Source: Xanthobacteraceae bacterium (GTDB lineage Bacteria > Pseudomonadota > Alphaproteobacteria > Rhizobiales > Xanthobacteraceae). Taken from it: DNA of 64,000 nucleotides. The stretch spans positions 1 to 64,000 of the forward strand of contig JAIESC010000068.1 in assembly GCA_019746355.1 (NCBI GenBank), written 5' to 3'. Numbering within the stretch: position 1 is the first letter of the stretch; the number at the start of each line of letters is the position of its first letter. The notes under the pieces are model-generated. The model made no database searches. It was not told the origin of the DNA and saw nothing but the letters and a program-made list of their open reading frames with translations. A program made the position numbers and the translations under genes. Shown here in pieces: positions 57,128 to 64,000 of this stretch.

Positions 57128-58390
57128 ATGCGGCGTCTCTATCTGAAAATCTATCTTACGGTCGTGGCGAGCATCCTTCTGCTCGTGGTGCTGTTGATCG
57201 GCGCCGACTGGCGCTTTCGTTTGGGCCCCGGCGGGCACGGCGGGCAAATGTTCGAGGTCGCGGGCGAGATCGCGAGCATTGCCTTGCCGCCCGCCGCTGC
57301 GCCGCGGTTCGAGCAGCAGCGCGCCATTGACGATCTTGCCCGCCGCTTCCGTACAGATCTTGCGCTCTACACCGCTGGCGGCGTTCTGATCGCGGAGGCC
57401 GGCCGTCAGCTGCCGCCGCCGCCACCCGGCGCCGACGGCGAATGGGTTCGGGGCCGCGGCGGGCCGGCCTGGGCGATCCGCCTGCCGGACGACCGCAGGC
57501 TCATGGTGCGCGCGCCGCCGCGCCACCGCAATCCGGTCATCGGTTTTCTGCTGGTGCTCGCCGGAGCGGCGCTTGCGGTTGCGGTCGCGGCCTATCCGTT
57601 CGTGCGCGGCCTGACGCGGCGGCTCGAGCGGCTTCAGGCCGGCGTCGAGAAGCTTGGCGCGGGCAACCTTTCAGCGCGCGTCGATGTCGAGGGCAAAGAC
57701 GAGGTGGCGCGGCTCGCGCAGAGCTTCAATCACTCCGCCGAGCGGATCGAGGACCTGATGAAGGCGCACCGCATGCTGCTCGCCAATGCCTCGCACGAGC
57801 TGCGCACGCCATTGTCGCGCATCCGGCTTTGCATCGACCTGATGCAGCAGAACCAGGATCCGAAGTACAAGGCGGCGATCGAGCAGGACATCGCCGAGCT
57901 CGACCAGATGATCGACGAGATTCTGCTGGCGAGCCGGCTCGGCACGATCACGGCCCCGCACCTCGAAGAGACCGTCGATCTGCTGGCGCTCGCGGCCGAG
58001 GAGGGCGCCCGCTACGACGACTGCCTGGTGGAAGGCGAGCCCGTCAGCGTGCGCGGCGACCGGCGGCTGCTCGGCCGAATGATCCGCAACCTGCTCGAAA
58101 ACGCCAGGCGGCATGGCGCGCCGCCGACCAATGTGGCGGTCCGCGACGACGGCGCCCGCGCCATCGTCGAGATCATGGACGGCGGCAAGGGCGTGCCCGA
58201 GGCGGAACGCGAGCGGGTGTTCACGCCGTTCTACCGGCTCGCCGGTGATACCGAGGGGGCAGGGCTCGGGCTCGCCCTGGTGCAGCAGATCGCCCGGCTG
58301 CACGGCGGCGACGCGACGGTCGCGCCAAAGCCCGGTCATCCGAGCTGCTTTCAGGTCAGCCTGCCCAAGCTTGCCGCCGCTAACACTTAG
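57128..58390 (+). CDS. Membrane sensor histidine kinase
   Basis: A 420-residue kinase. TM1 is residues ~7-26, a short periplasmic loop includes a Pro-run (PPPPPG), and TM2 (~138-158, PVIGFLLVLAGAALAVAVAAYPFV) leads into a HAMP segment. The DHp helix has phospho-His223 in LANASHELRTPLSR. The HATPase has N box MIRNLLENARRHG, DGGKGVP and GAGLGLALVQQIARLHGG. It starts eight bases after the regulator gene. The small periplasmic domain would suit interaction with the CpxP-like protein encoded first in the operon. Confidence 0.94.
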   Translation: MRRLYLKIYLTVVASILLLVVLLIGADWRFRLGPGGHGGQMFEVAGEIASIALPPAAAPRFEQQRAIDDLARRFRTDLALYTAGGVLIAEAGRQLPPPPPGADGEWVRGRGGPAWAIRLPDDRRLMVRAPPRHRNPVIGFLLVLAGAALAVAVAAYPFVRGLTRRLERLQAGVEKLGAGNLSARVDVEGKDEVARLAQSFNHSAERIEDLMKAHRMLLANASHELRTPLSRIRLCIDLMQQNQDPKYKAAIEQDIAELDQMIDEILLASRLGTITAPHLEETVDLLALAAEEGARYDDCLVEGEPVSVRGDRRLLGRMIRNLLENARRHGAPPTNVAVRDDGARAIVEIMDGGKGVPEAERERVFTPFYRLAGDTEGAGLGLALVQQIARLHGGDATVAPKPGHPSCFQVSLPKLAAANT

Positions 58391-58434
58391 TCGTGGGCTT
58401 GACCGGCGCAGCATGGTTTTCGATGGTGCCAGCC

Positions 58435-59283
58435 ATGCGCATCCAGGTGTCCCACGAGACCGTCTACCGCTACGGGCAGCCGGCCAACGGCGTGATCCAG
58501 ACGCTGCGGCTCACCCCGCGCCACCACGAAAGCCAGTATGTGGTCGACTGGCGGATCGACGTGTCGGAAAACTGCCAGCTCGACCAGCATGAAGACGCAT
58601 TCGGCAACCTGATCCACGTGTTCAACGTCGACGGCCCGTTGCAGGAGCTGCGGGTGCTGGCGGAGGGCGAGGTCGACACCCAGGACGCGAGCGGCGTGGT
58701 GCGCGGCGCAATCGAGCGTTTCCCGCCGAGCCTTTATCTCCGCGAGACCGCGCTGACCACCGCCGATCCGGCGATCGCTGAATTCGCCGAAGCGGCCCGC
58801 AGCAACAGCCGCCCGGACGTGCTCTCGGTTCTGCATGCGCTGCTCGAGCGCATCCACGGTGACGTCTCCTATGACGAGGAGGGGCCGACCAACTCCGCGA
58901 CCACCGCGGCCGAGGCCTATGCGCTCAGGCGCGGCGTCTGCCAGGACTTCACCCACATCTTCATTGCCGCGGCGCGCAGCCTCGCCATCCCGGCGCGCTA
59001 CATCGGCGGGCACTTTTTCCGCAGCGACGGCACGGCAGTGCAGGAGGCGGCGCACGCCTGGGCCGAGGCCTACGTGCCCGATCTCGGCTGGGTCGCGTTC
59101 GATGCCGCGAACGGGATCTGTGCGACCGACGCGCATGTGCGGGTTGCGGTCGGCCTCGATTATCTTGGGGCAGCGCCCATGCGCGGCACGCGCTATGGCG
59201 GCGGCGACGAGGCGCTCGACGTCACCGTGCGGGTGAGCTGCCCGCTGCGGCCGACGCAGGGCCAGTCGCAAAGCCAGTCGTAG
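58435..59283 (+). CDS. Transglutaminase-like cysteine protease family protein
   Basis: A 282-residue cytosolic protein. The beta-rich N-terminal domain (MRIQVSHETVYRYGQPANG, TLRLTPRHHESQ) is typical of this bacterial transglutaminase group. The catalytic triad follows: Cys169 (RRGVCQDFTHIF), His207 (EAAHAWAEAYVP) and Asp223 (WVAFDAANG). It ends QGQSQSQS. It is the third member of the ATP-grasp/alpha-E/transglutaminase set, whose predicted role is peptide ligation and removal or transfer. ATG at 58435 matches the family start. A longer start at 58393 would add an unusual hydrophobic leader. No Anbu-like proteasome gene is in the window. Confidence 0.92.
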   Translation: MRIQVSHETVYRYGQPANGVIQTLRLTPRHHESQYVVDWRIDVSENCQLDQHEDAFGNLIHVFNVDGPLQELRVLAEGEVDTQDASGVVRGAIERFPPSLYLRETALTTADPAIAEFAEAARSNSRPDVLSVLHALLERIHGDVSYDEEGPTNSATTAAEAYALRRGVCQDFTHIFIAAARSLAIPARYIGGHFFRSDGTAVQEAAHAWAEAYVPDLGWVAFDAANGICATDAHVRVAVGLDYLGAAPMRGTRYGGGDEALDVTVRVSCPLRPTQGQSQSQS

Positions 59284-59294
59284 TCCAGCGGTTG

Positions 59295-60326
59295 TCAGCG
59301 GATCGCGTGAATATCCGGTAAGGCGATCCGGATCGGCTTGGCGCGCCGGTCTGCCGCCGCAGCGGCCATGATCGGCCGCACCCGCGGCGGCTCCTTAAGC
59401 TGGCACAACTCGTCCGTGGATCTGTCCTGCAGCCGCAGCCCGTCGAGGCTGAGGCTCGCCAGCGCCGCCGCCTGCACCGGCGCGCTTTGCAGCGACATGC
59501 TGGTCCGCGAATGGAGCTTCCAGTCCGCCGCCGCAGTCACCGTCGCCGGCCGTGTCGCGGTGGCATGCTGCACGTGGACGACGCGGAAGCCGTGCGCCTT
59601 GAGCTCCTTGAGCAGGATCGGCAACGCATCGACCGTGCGCTGGTGGATGTCGTGCAGGAGCAGGATGCCTTTGCCCTTGGCTTCCAGCCGCCGAACCGCC
59701 CGCTTGGCGACCTCGTGCGCGCTCAGCCGGAGCCAGTCGTCGGCCGGCGCGTCCGCCCCCCAGACCATCAGGCCGCGCGAGGCCGCATAGGCCTCGACCG
59801 GCGCGCCGTGGTTGAAGCCGGGGAAGCGGAAGAACGGCGCGACCTTGGTTGCGTCGCCGAGCGCCGCCGCGGTCGCGGCGATCCCGCCATCGACCTGCGC
59901 CTTGGCGTCCGCCAGCCCCAGCATCCGGAAGCGGAGCGGATGGCTCATGCTGTGGGTGCCGACGGTGTGGCCGTCCTCATGGACGCGCCGCACCAATTCG
60001 GGATTGGCCCGCGCCATCACGCCGACGATGAAATAGGTCGCCTTGACGCATTCGGCGGCCAGGATGTCGAGAATCCTGGCGGTGTAGGGCGGCAGCGGAC
60101 CGTCGTCGAAGGTGAGCACCACTTCCTTGTCGACAAGCGGCAGCGTCTCCGCATAGTTCATCGTGCCGATCTTCCGGTGCTCCGTGGGATCGACCACGAT
60201 CGTGCGGCTGGTGCCGATCGCGTTCGGATTGCCGGGGCACTCGGCGGCGAGGGCGGGGACAACGAAAGAGCTGAGCGCAAAGACCGCTAGGCCTGTGCGC
60301 GCGAATCGGCAAAGTCTGATTCCCAT
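59295..60326 (-). CDS. Polysaccharide deacetylase family protein, secreted
   Basis: A 343-residue exported NodB-homology hydrolase. The signal peptide is MGIRLCRFARTGLAVFALSSFVVPALA. The CE4 motifs are LTFDDGP (metal Asp pair), HSMSH (metal His pair), RFPGFNHG and LLLHDIHQRT. The C-terminal ~90 residues are a non-conserved basic/Ala-rich extension. CE4 enzymes remove N-acetyl groups from peptidoglycan, chitin-like or exopolysaccharide chains. The conserved metal ligands suggest activity. ATG at 60324-60326. It is convergent with the transglutaminase gene, 11 bases apart. Confidence 0.92.
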   Translation of the reverse strand: MGIRLCRFARTGLAVFALSSFVVPALAAECPGNPNAIGTSRTIVVDPTEHRKIGTMNYAETLPLVDKEVVLTFDDGPLPPYTARILDILAAECVKATYFIVGVMARANPELVRRVHEDGHTVGTHSMSHPLRFRMLGLADAKAQVDGGIAATAAALGDATKVAPFFRFPGFNHGAPVEAYAASRGLMVWGADAPADDWLRLSAHEVAKRAVRRLEAKGKGILLLHDIHQRTVDALPILLKELKAHGFRVVHVQHATATRPATVTAAADWKLHSRTSMSLQSAPVQAAALASLSLDGLRLQDRSTDELCQLKEPPRVRPIMAAAAADRRAKPIRIALPDIHAIR

Positions 60327-60384
60327 GAATGATTCTTATGGCACTCAAGATATTGCGATGGCATCGCCGTGCGTCTGAATTCAC

Positions 60385-61071
60385 ATGCATATTGAGTCGC
60401 GCCCTCGTCAGTCGGCCCTGCCGGCGGTCCGGTTCACGCCGTCGGAGCAGCGCCTGATTCGCGGGCTGCGCACGCCATTGGCCGTGCAGCGCTATCTCAA
60501 CAGGCTGCCGTACAACACGGAGACCAAGGGCGACACGCTGCGCAGCTTCCGTCAGGTGGTGCGCAAGAAAACGGCACACTGCCTGGAGGCTGCGCTGTTC
60601 GCCGCCTGCGTGCTGGACCAGCACGGCTATTCGCCGCTGGTGTTGGGCCTCGAATCGATCGACGGCCTCGACCACGTGATCTTCGTCTACAAGCACCGTG
60701 GCCGCTGGGGCGCGGTGGCGCGCTCGCGCGATCCGGGCCTGCATGGGCGCCAGCCGGTGTTTCGTTCGCCGCGCGCGCTCGCCGAGAGCTACTTCGATCC
60801 GTACATCGACCACAGCGGCCTGATCACCCGCTATTCGGTGGTGCACTTGCGGATCATGGGCCAGTACGACTGGCGGCTGTCGAAGCGGAACGTGTGGGCG
60901 GTCGAGCGGATGCTGTTCACGGTGCCGCACTGGCGGCTCAGGCGGCGCTCACGCAAGCACGTGCGGCGCGAGCGCGAGAAGTACCGGGCGTATCTGGAAA
61001 GGTACAAGAAGAAGCCGCTGTACTATCGCGGCCGTGAGAAGTGGACGGAAATTCCGAAACACTTTTTGTAG
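60385..61071 (+). CDS. Transglutaminase-like fold protein, uncharacterised
   Basis: A 228-residue protein with a possible papain/transglutaminase-type triad: Cys66 in KTAHCLEAALFAACVL, His97 in GLDHVIFVYKHRGRWGAV, and Asp116 in ARSRDPG. After that come a Tyr/Arg-rich region and a very basic C-terminus (RRRSRKHVRREREKYRAYLERY), suggesting nucleic-acid or membrane contact. There is no signal peptide. ATG at 60385 lacks a good RBS. It lies near the transglutaminase/ATP-grasp system and divergent from the deacetylase, but no operon link exists. The fold assignment is from the spacing of C, H and D only. Confidence 0.7.
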   Translation: MHIESRPRQSALPAVRFTPSEQRLIRGLRTPLAVQRYLNRLPYNTETKGDTLRSFRQVVRKKTAHCLEAALFAACVLDQHGYSPLVLGLESIDGLDHVIFVYKHRGRWGAVARSRDPGLHGRQPVFRSPRALAESYFDPYIDHSGLITRYSVVHLRIMGQYDWRLSKRNVWAVERMLFTVPHWRLRRRSRKHVRREREKYRAYLERYKKKPLYYRGREKWTEIPKHFL

Positions 61072-61089
61072 TGCGCATATCTCTACACG

Positions 61090-61197
61090 GTCATTCCGGG
61101 GCACGCGCGCAGCGCGTGAACCCGGAATCCAGACGCACATTCAGAGTTTGCAACTGGATTCCGGGCTCACTCGCTATCGCGAGCGCCCCGGAATGAC
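61090..61197. repeat. Family A intergenic palindrome
   Basis: Copy with outer arms GTCATTCCGGGGC/GCCCCGGAATGAC, inner CCCGGAATCCAG/CTGGATTCCGGG, and tip hairpins GCGCGCAGCGCG and CTCGCTATCGCGAG. It lies between two convergent genes and could mark the end of both messages. Confidence 0.9.
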
Positions 61198-61219
61198 TCG
61201 CGGAGAGAACGGTGCCCGC

Positions 61220-62038
61220 TCACATGATCGCGTATTCGGAATTCTTCCGGTCCGTCACCAGCATGCAGCCCGGATAATGCGTGATGCAGAACTCCGGCTT
61301 CACCGTCGCCACCACCGACTGCGGCGTCACTCCGCAGGCCCAGAACACCGGAATCTCGTCGCCGTTCATCGGCGCGCGGTCGCCGTAGTCGGGCTTGTCG
61401 ATGTCCTTGATGCCGATCAATTCGGGCTTGCCGATATGCACCGGCGCACCATGCACGGCCGGAAAGCGCGTGGTGATCTGGATCGCGCGGATCGCGTCGG
61501 CGGGCTTGAGCGGCCGCATCGACACCACCAGCGGCCCGTGAAACGGCCCGGCCGCCGTGGTCGGCACGTTGGTGCGGTACATCGGCACGGTCGTGCCGTT
61601 GGTGATATGGCGCAGCTCGATGCCGTCCTGCATCAGCGCGTCTTCGAACGAGAACGAGCAGCCGAGCGCGAAGATCACGAGATCGTCGCGCCAGTGCTTG
61701 GTGATGTCGGTCGGCTCGTCGATCAATTCGCCGTTGCGGAACACCTTGTACCGGCAGAGATCGGTGCGGATGTCGAGATCGGCGCCGAGCGCGGGCAGGT
61801 GCGGGTCGCCCGGGGCGCCAGCCGCGAGCACCGGGCAGGGCTTCGGGTTGAGTTGGCAGAAGCGCATGAAGTCGGCGGCCAGCTTCTGGGGCAGGATCGC
61901 GAGATTGCCTTGCACATAGCCCGGCGCGATCCCCGAGGTCGGCCCGGTCCATTCGCCGTTGCGGATCGCGAGTCGCGCGGCCTCGCCGGTCTGCGGAATG
62001 GCGGGCTGGTTGGTCGTTGTGGCGGACGTCGCTGACAT
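61220..62038 (-). CDS. DUF1445 family putative hydro-lyase (D-glutamate cyclase-like)
   Basis: A 272-residue protein of the DUF1445/UPF0317 family: [40 protein letters not shown] start, [62 protein letters not shown] and the Cys/His-rich end ([26 protein letters not shown]). Mitochondrial relatives act as D-glutamate cyclases, while bacterial ones are only called putative hydro-lyases. AGGAATTT before ATG at 62036-62038 supports the start. It is divergent from a branched-chain-type ABC operon, so its substrate could be an amino or oxo acid. Confidence 0.9.
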   Translation of the reverse strand: MSATSATTTNQPAIPQTGEAARLAIRNGEWTGPTSGIAPGYVQGNLAILPQKLAADFMRFCQLNPKPCPVLAAGAPGDPHLPALGADLDIRTDLCRYKVFRNGELIDEPTDITKHWRDDLVIFALGCSFSFEDALMQDGIELRHITNGTTVPMYRTNVPTTAAGPFHGPLVVSMRPLKPADAIRAIQITTRFPAVHGAPVHIGKPELIGIKDIDKPDYGDRAPMNGDEIPVFWACGVTPQSVVATVKPEFCITHYPGCMLVTDRKNSEYAIM

Positions 62039-62254
62039 GGGAAATTCCTGCGCTGTGCGGCCTGGCCAAGCCAATGCGACAAACCGGCGCTGCCGCTCTA
62101 AGTCTTATAATAACATCGTCTTTTGGCGACGAAACCGGTTGAAACTCCCCGCCGGATCGCGTTTGCTGATCATCAAGACAACAAAGCGGTCGCCAAGGCC
62201 GCGGGGCATCATCGATCATTCCGGCGTCGATCCGGTGAGGGAGGGGTTGCACTA

Positions 62255-63559
62255 ATGAAGAGCGTTCCATGGACAATTGCGGCCGCCGCAGGCTTGGCGT
62301 TGGCATCCGCCGGCGCGGCATTCGCGCAGCAGGCTGCCGCGCCCGCGCCGATCAAGCTTGGCGTCGTATCGTTTCTCAGCGGCCCGGCCGCAAGCCCGTT
62401 CGGCGTGCCCGGACGCAACGGCGCGGAAATCCTCATCGAGGCGCTCAACTCCGGCAAGGCGCCGGCCCCGTACAACACCGTGGGCTTCGGCGGCGCCAAG
62501 ATCGATATCAAATGGGTCGATGAGGCGGGCTCCACCGCCCAGGTCGTGACCGAGTTCCGCAACCTCGTGCAACGCGATCAGGTCGACGCGGTCGTCGGCT
62601 ACATCTCGTCGGGCAGTTGCCTCGCGGTGACGCCGGTTGCCGACGAGCTGAAGGCGCTGACGGTTTATTTCGACTGCGGCACGCCGCGCGTGTTCGAAGA
62701 GAAGCCACGTGCGTATGTGTTCCGTCCGCCGTCACACGCGACGATGGATAACACCGCCGCCGCGCGCTACCTGCTTGCCAAGAAGAAAGACATCGCGTTG
62801 TTCTCGGGCATCAATCAGAACTACGCGTGGGGTCAGGATTCGTGGAAGGACTTCGTCGCCGCGATGGCCGTGCTTGCGCCCAAGGCCAAGGTCGACAAGG
62901 AGCTGTTCCCGAAGCTGTTCCAGGGCGAGTACGGCGCGGAAATCTCCACGCTGCTCACGTCGAAGTCGCAGGCGCTGCATTCGAGCTTCTGGGATGGCGA
63001 CCAGGAAAGCTTCATCATCCAGAGCGGCGCGCGCGGCCTTGCCAAGCGCATGCCCTATGTCGGCACCACGGTTGAATCCGCGATCTGGCGGCTGAAGGAC
63101 AAGATCCCGGACGGCACCATCGTCGGCGCCCGCGGACCGCATGGACCTCTTGCCCCCGATACGCCGTTGGCCAAGTGGTTCAAGGACATCTACGTCGACC
63201 GTTACGGCACGCCGCCGACCTATCCGTCCTACCAGATGGCCATCGCCGTCCTCGGCCTGAAGGTGGCATGGGAAAAGGCGCAGGGCGCCAAGGGCGGCAG
63301 CAAGCCTAGCACCGACGACGTCGCCAAGGCCTTCAAGGGCATCGAGTACGAGAGCCCGTCCGGCCGCGTGAAGATGGCGCTCGGCGGCGGGCATCAGGGC
63401 ATCCAGGACACGGCCTACGGCACCTATCGCTACAACAAGCAGAAGCAGGCGCCGGAAGTCGTCGACATCGTCCGCTACCCGGCGGAGTGCGTGAATCCGC
63501 CCGCCGACAAGACCGCGGAAGAGTGGATCAAGGCGGGCATGCCGGGCGCCAAGTGCTGA
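62255..63559 (+). CDS. Branched-chain amino acid-type ABC transporter substrate-binding protein
   Basis: A 434-residue periplasmic binding protein (LivJ/HAAT type I fold). The signal peptide ends near AAFAQ. The motifs are IKLGVVSFLSGPAASPFGVPGRNGAEILIEAL, WVDEAGSTAQVVTEFRNLVQRDQVDAVVGYISSGSCLAVTPVADEL-type text, YVFRPPSHATMDNTAAARYL, and the C-terminal IEYESPSGRVKMALGGGHQG. Such proteins bind amino acids, amides, urea or aromatic acids. The ligand here is open. GAGGGAGGGG before ATG at 62255 is strong. The permease gene follows at 63666. Confidence 0.92.
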   Translation: MKSVPWTIAAAAGLALASAGAAFAQQAAAPAPIKLGVVSFLSGPAASPFGVPGRNGAEILIEALNSGKAPAPYNTVGFGGAKIDIKWVDEAGSTAQVVTEFRNLVQRDQVDAVVGYISSGSCLAVTPVADELKALTVYFDCGTPRVFEEKPRAYVFRPPSHATMDNTAAARYLLAKKKDIALFSGINQNYAWGQDSWKDFVAAMAVLAPKAKVDKELFPKLFQGEYGAEISTLLTSKSQALHSSFWDGDQESFIIQSGARGLAKRMPYVGTTVESAIWRLKDKIPDGTIVGARGPHGPLAPDTPLAKWFKDIYVDRYGTPPTYPSYQMAIAVLGLKVAWEKAQGAKGGSKPSTDDVAKAFKGIEYESPSGRVKMALGGGHQGIQDTAYGTYRYNKQKQAPEVVDIVRYPAECVNPPADKTAEEWIKAGMPGAKC

Positions 63560-63610
63560 CGATCCGACCGTCTGAGCACCGCGTGCTGAACATTCCGCTC
63601 CGAACGATTG

Positions 63611-63637
63611 CGGCGGGGGCCATCCCGGTCCCCGCCG
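63611..63637 (+). terminator. Hairpin between binding-protein and permease genes (possible attenuator)
   Basis: CGGCGGGG (63611-63618) pairs with CCCCGCCG (63630-63637) across an 11-base loop. It lies 50 bases after the binding-protein stop and before the permease gene. Such hairpins often keep binding-protein mRNA more abundant than permease mRNA. There is no strong T-tract. Confidence 0.4.
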
Positions 63638-63665
63638 TTCCCTTGGGTAACGTGCAGGTCGCAAC

Positions 63666-64000
63666 GTGCTCACCGCCTTCGCCATCTTGACGGACGGCCT
63701 GGTCTACGCGGCCTACCTGTTCCTGGTCGCCGTCGGCCTCACGCTGATCTTCGGCGTGATGAAGATCCTCAATGTGACGCACGGCTCGTTCTACGCTTTC
63801 GGGGCCTACGGCGCGGCGACCGCGGCGGGGATCTGGTACGAGCGAGGCCTGCCCGACGCGGGCGGCTTCCTGTTCATGGTCGCGCTGGCCATGCTGATCG
63901 GACTTGTGATCGGCATCGTGCTGGAGCGCGGCATTCTCCGTTTGGTCTACGGCCGCGACGAGGTCGTGGTCGTGCTCGTCACCTACGCCGTGTTCCTCAT
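63666..64000 (+). CDS. Branched-chain amino acid-type ABC permease (LivH family), partial
   Basis: From GTG at 63666 the frame runs open to the end of the window (111 codons plus two bases). It opens with hydrophobic LVYAAYLFLVAVGLTLIFGVMKILNVTHGSFYAFGAYGA-type text; the G-V-x-x-x-x-N-x-x-H-G-S-F segment is the LivH hallmark. Further helices (LFMVALAMLIGLVIGIVLERGIL) and the VVLVTYAVFL region follow. It should form the membrane channel for the binding protein upstream, with LivM, LivF and LivG partners beyond the window. A second GTG in the region and a weak RBS make the exact start uncertain. Confidence 0.88.
   Translation, partial: MLTAFAILTDGLVYAAYLFLVAVGLTLIFGVMKILNVTHGSFYAFGAYGAATAAGIWYERGLPDAGGFLFMVALAMLIGLVIGIVLERGILRLVYGRDEVVVVLVTYAVFL

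Overview
The window looks like chromosomal DNA of a Hyphomicrobiales alphaproteobacterium, near Bradyrhizobium, Rhodopseudomonas or other Nitrobacteraceae/Xanthobacteraceae. Grounds: very high GC with strong third-position bias, AGGAG-type ribosome binding sites with many GTG starts, palindromic intergenic repeats of a type common in that order, and a gene set rich in periplasmic-binding-protein transporters and aromatic catabolism. There is no rRNA, phage, IS transposase or CRISPR array. One tRNA (Gln, CTG) is present. This assignment is inference from style and gene content, not from a marker gene.

Layout. 1-4.9 kb: end of a nitronate monooxygenase gene, a type II NADH dehydrogenase facing an NDUFA9-like NAD-binding protein, and an nfeD-slipin membrane pair. 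5-16.5 kb: an accessory, partly decayed region. It holds a truncated autotransporter barrel, an LLM flavin monooxygenase with an alpha/beta hydrolase and a TRAP transporter, a divergent amidase, an IclR fragment, an orphan TctC-type binding protein, a frameshifted glutathione S-transferase, tRNA-Gln, and a small gene whose 3' end carries a degraded copy of the tail of the next hydroxylase gene.

16.5-32.2 kb: the main catabolic island. A two-domain FAD hydroxylase/OYE-type reductase (2-aminobenzoyl-CoA or salicylyl-CoA type) is divergent from an SDR-MarR-enoyl-CoA hydratase-acyl-CoA dehydrogenase-aryl-CoA ligase-RidA series. Indolepyruvate ferredoxin oxidoreductase genes (iorB, iorA) and a TRAP transporter follow. 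The simplest reading is uptake, CoA activation, ring hydroxylation/reduction and beta-oxidation-like breakdown of anthranilate or a related aromatic acid, next to arylpyruvate oxidation.

32.2-44.6 kb: an SRPBCC protein, a nitrate/sulfonate/NMT1-type ABC importer, a cold-shock protein, a sterol-desaturase-type hydroxylase, an H1-like basic protein, a VOC protein and an FAD monooxygenase. Then comes a FecR + CHASE2-PAS-GGDEF-EAL pair with a divergent PilZ gene (c-di-GMP signalling).

44.6-52.9 kb: a second aromatic cluster, read leftward: CoA ligase, enoyl-CoA hydratase, TctC binding protein, FAD monooxygenase, Rieske dioxygenase alpha and beta. A UbiD-family decarboxylase is divergent from it. 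53-61 kb: the circularly permuted ATP-grasp, alpha-E and transglutaminase genes of a predicted peptide-ligation system, split by a CpxP-like/response-regulator/histidine-kinase module, then a polysaccharide deacetylase and a second transglutaminase-like protein. 61-64 kb: a DUF1445 hydro-lyase-like protein and the start of a branched-chain-type ABC importer operon that runs off the end.

Intergenic DNA carries at least two interlocking palindromic families. Family A (about 100 bp, GTCATTCCGGG...CCCGGAATGAC) occurs six times. Family B (about 40 bp, CGCCATA...GCGCGTC cores) occurs alone, in tandem, and nested inside two family A copies. No start site, promoter or function here has been tested. 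Family assignments come from motifs visible in the translated sequence.
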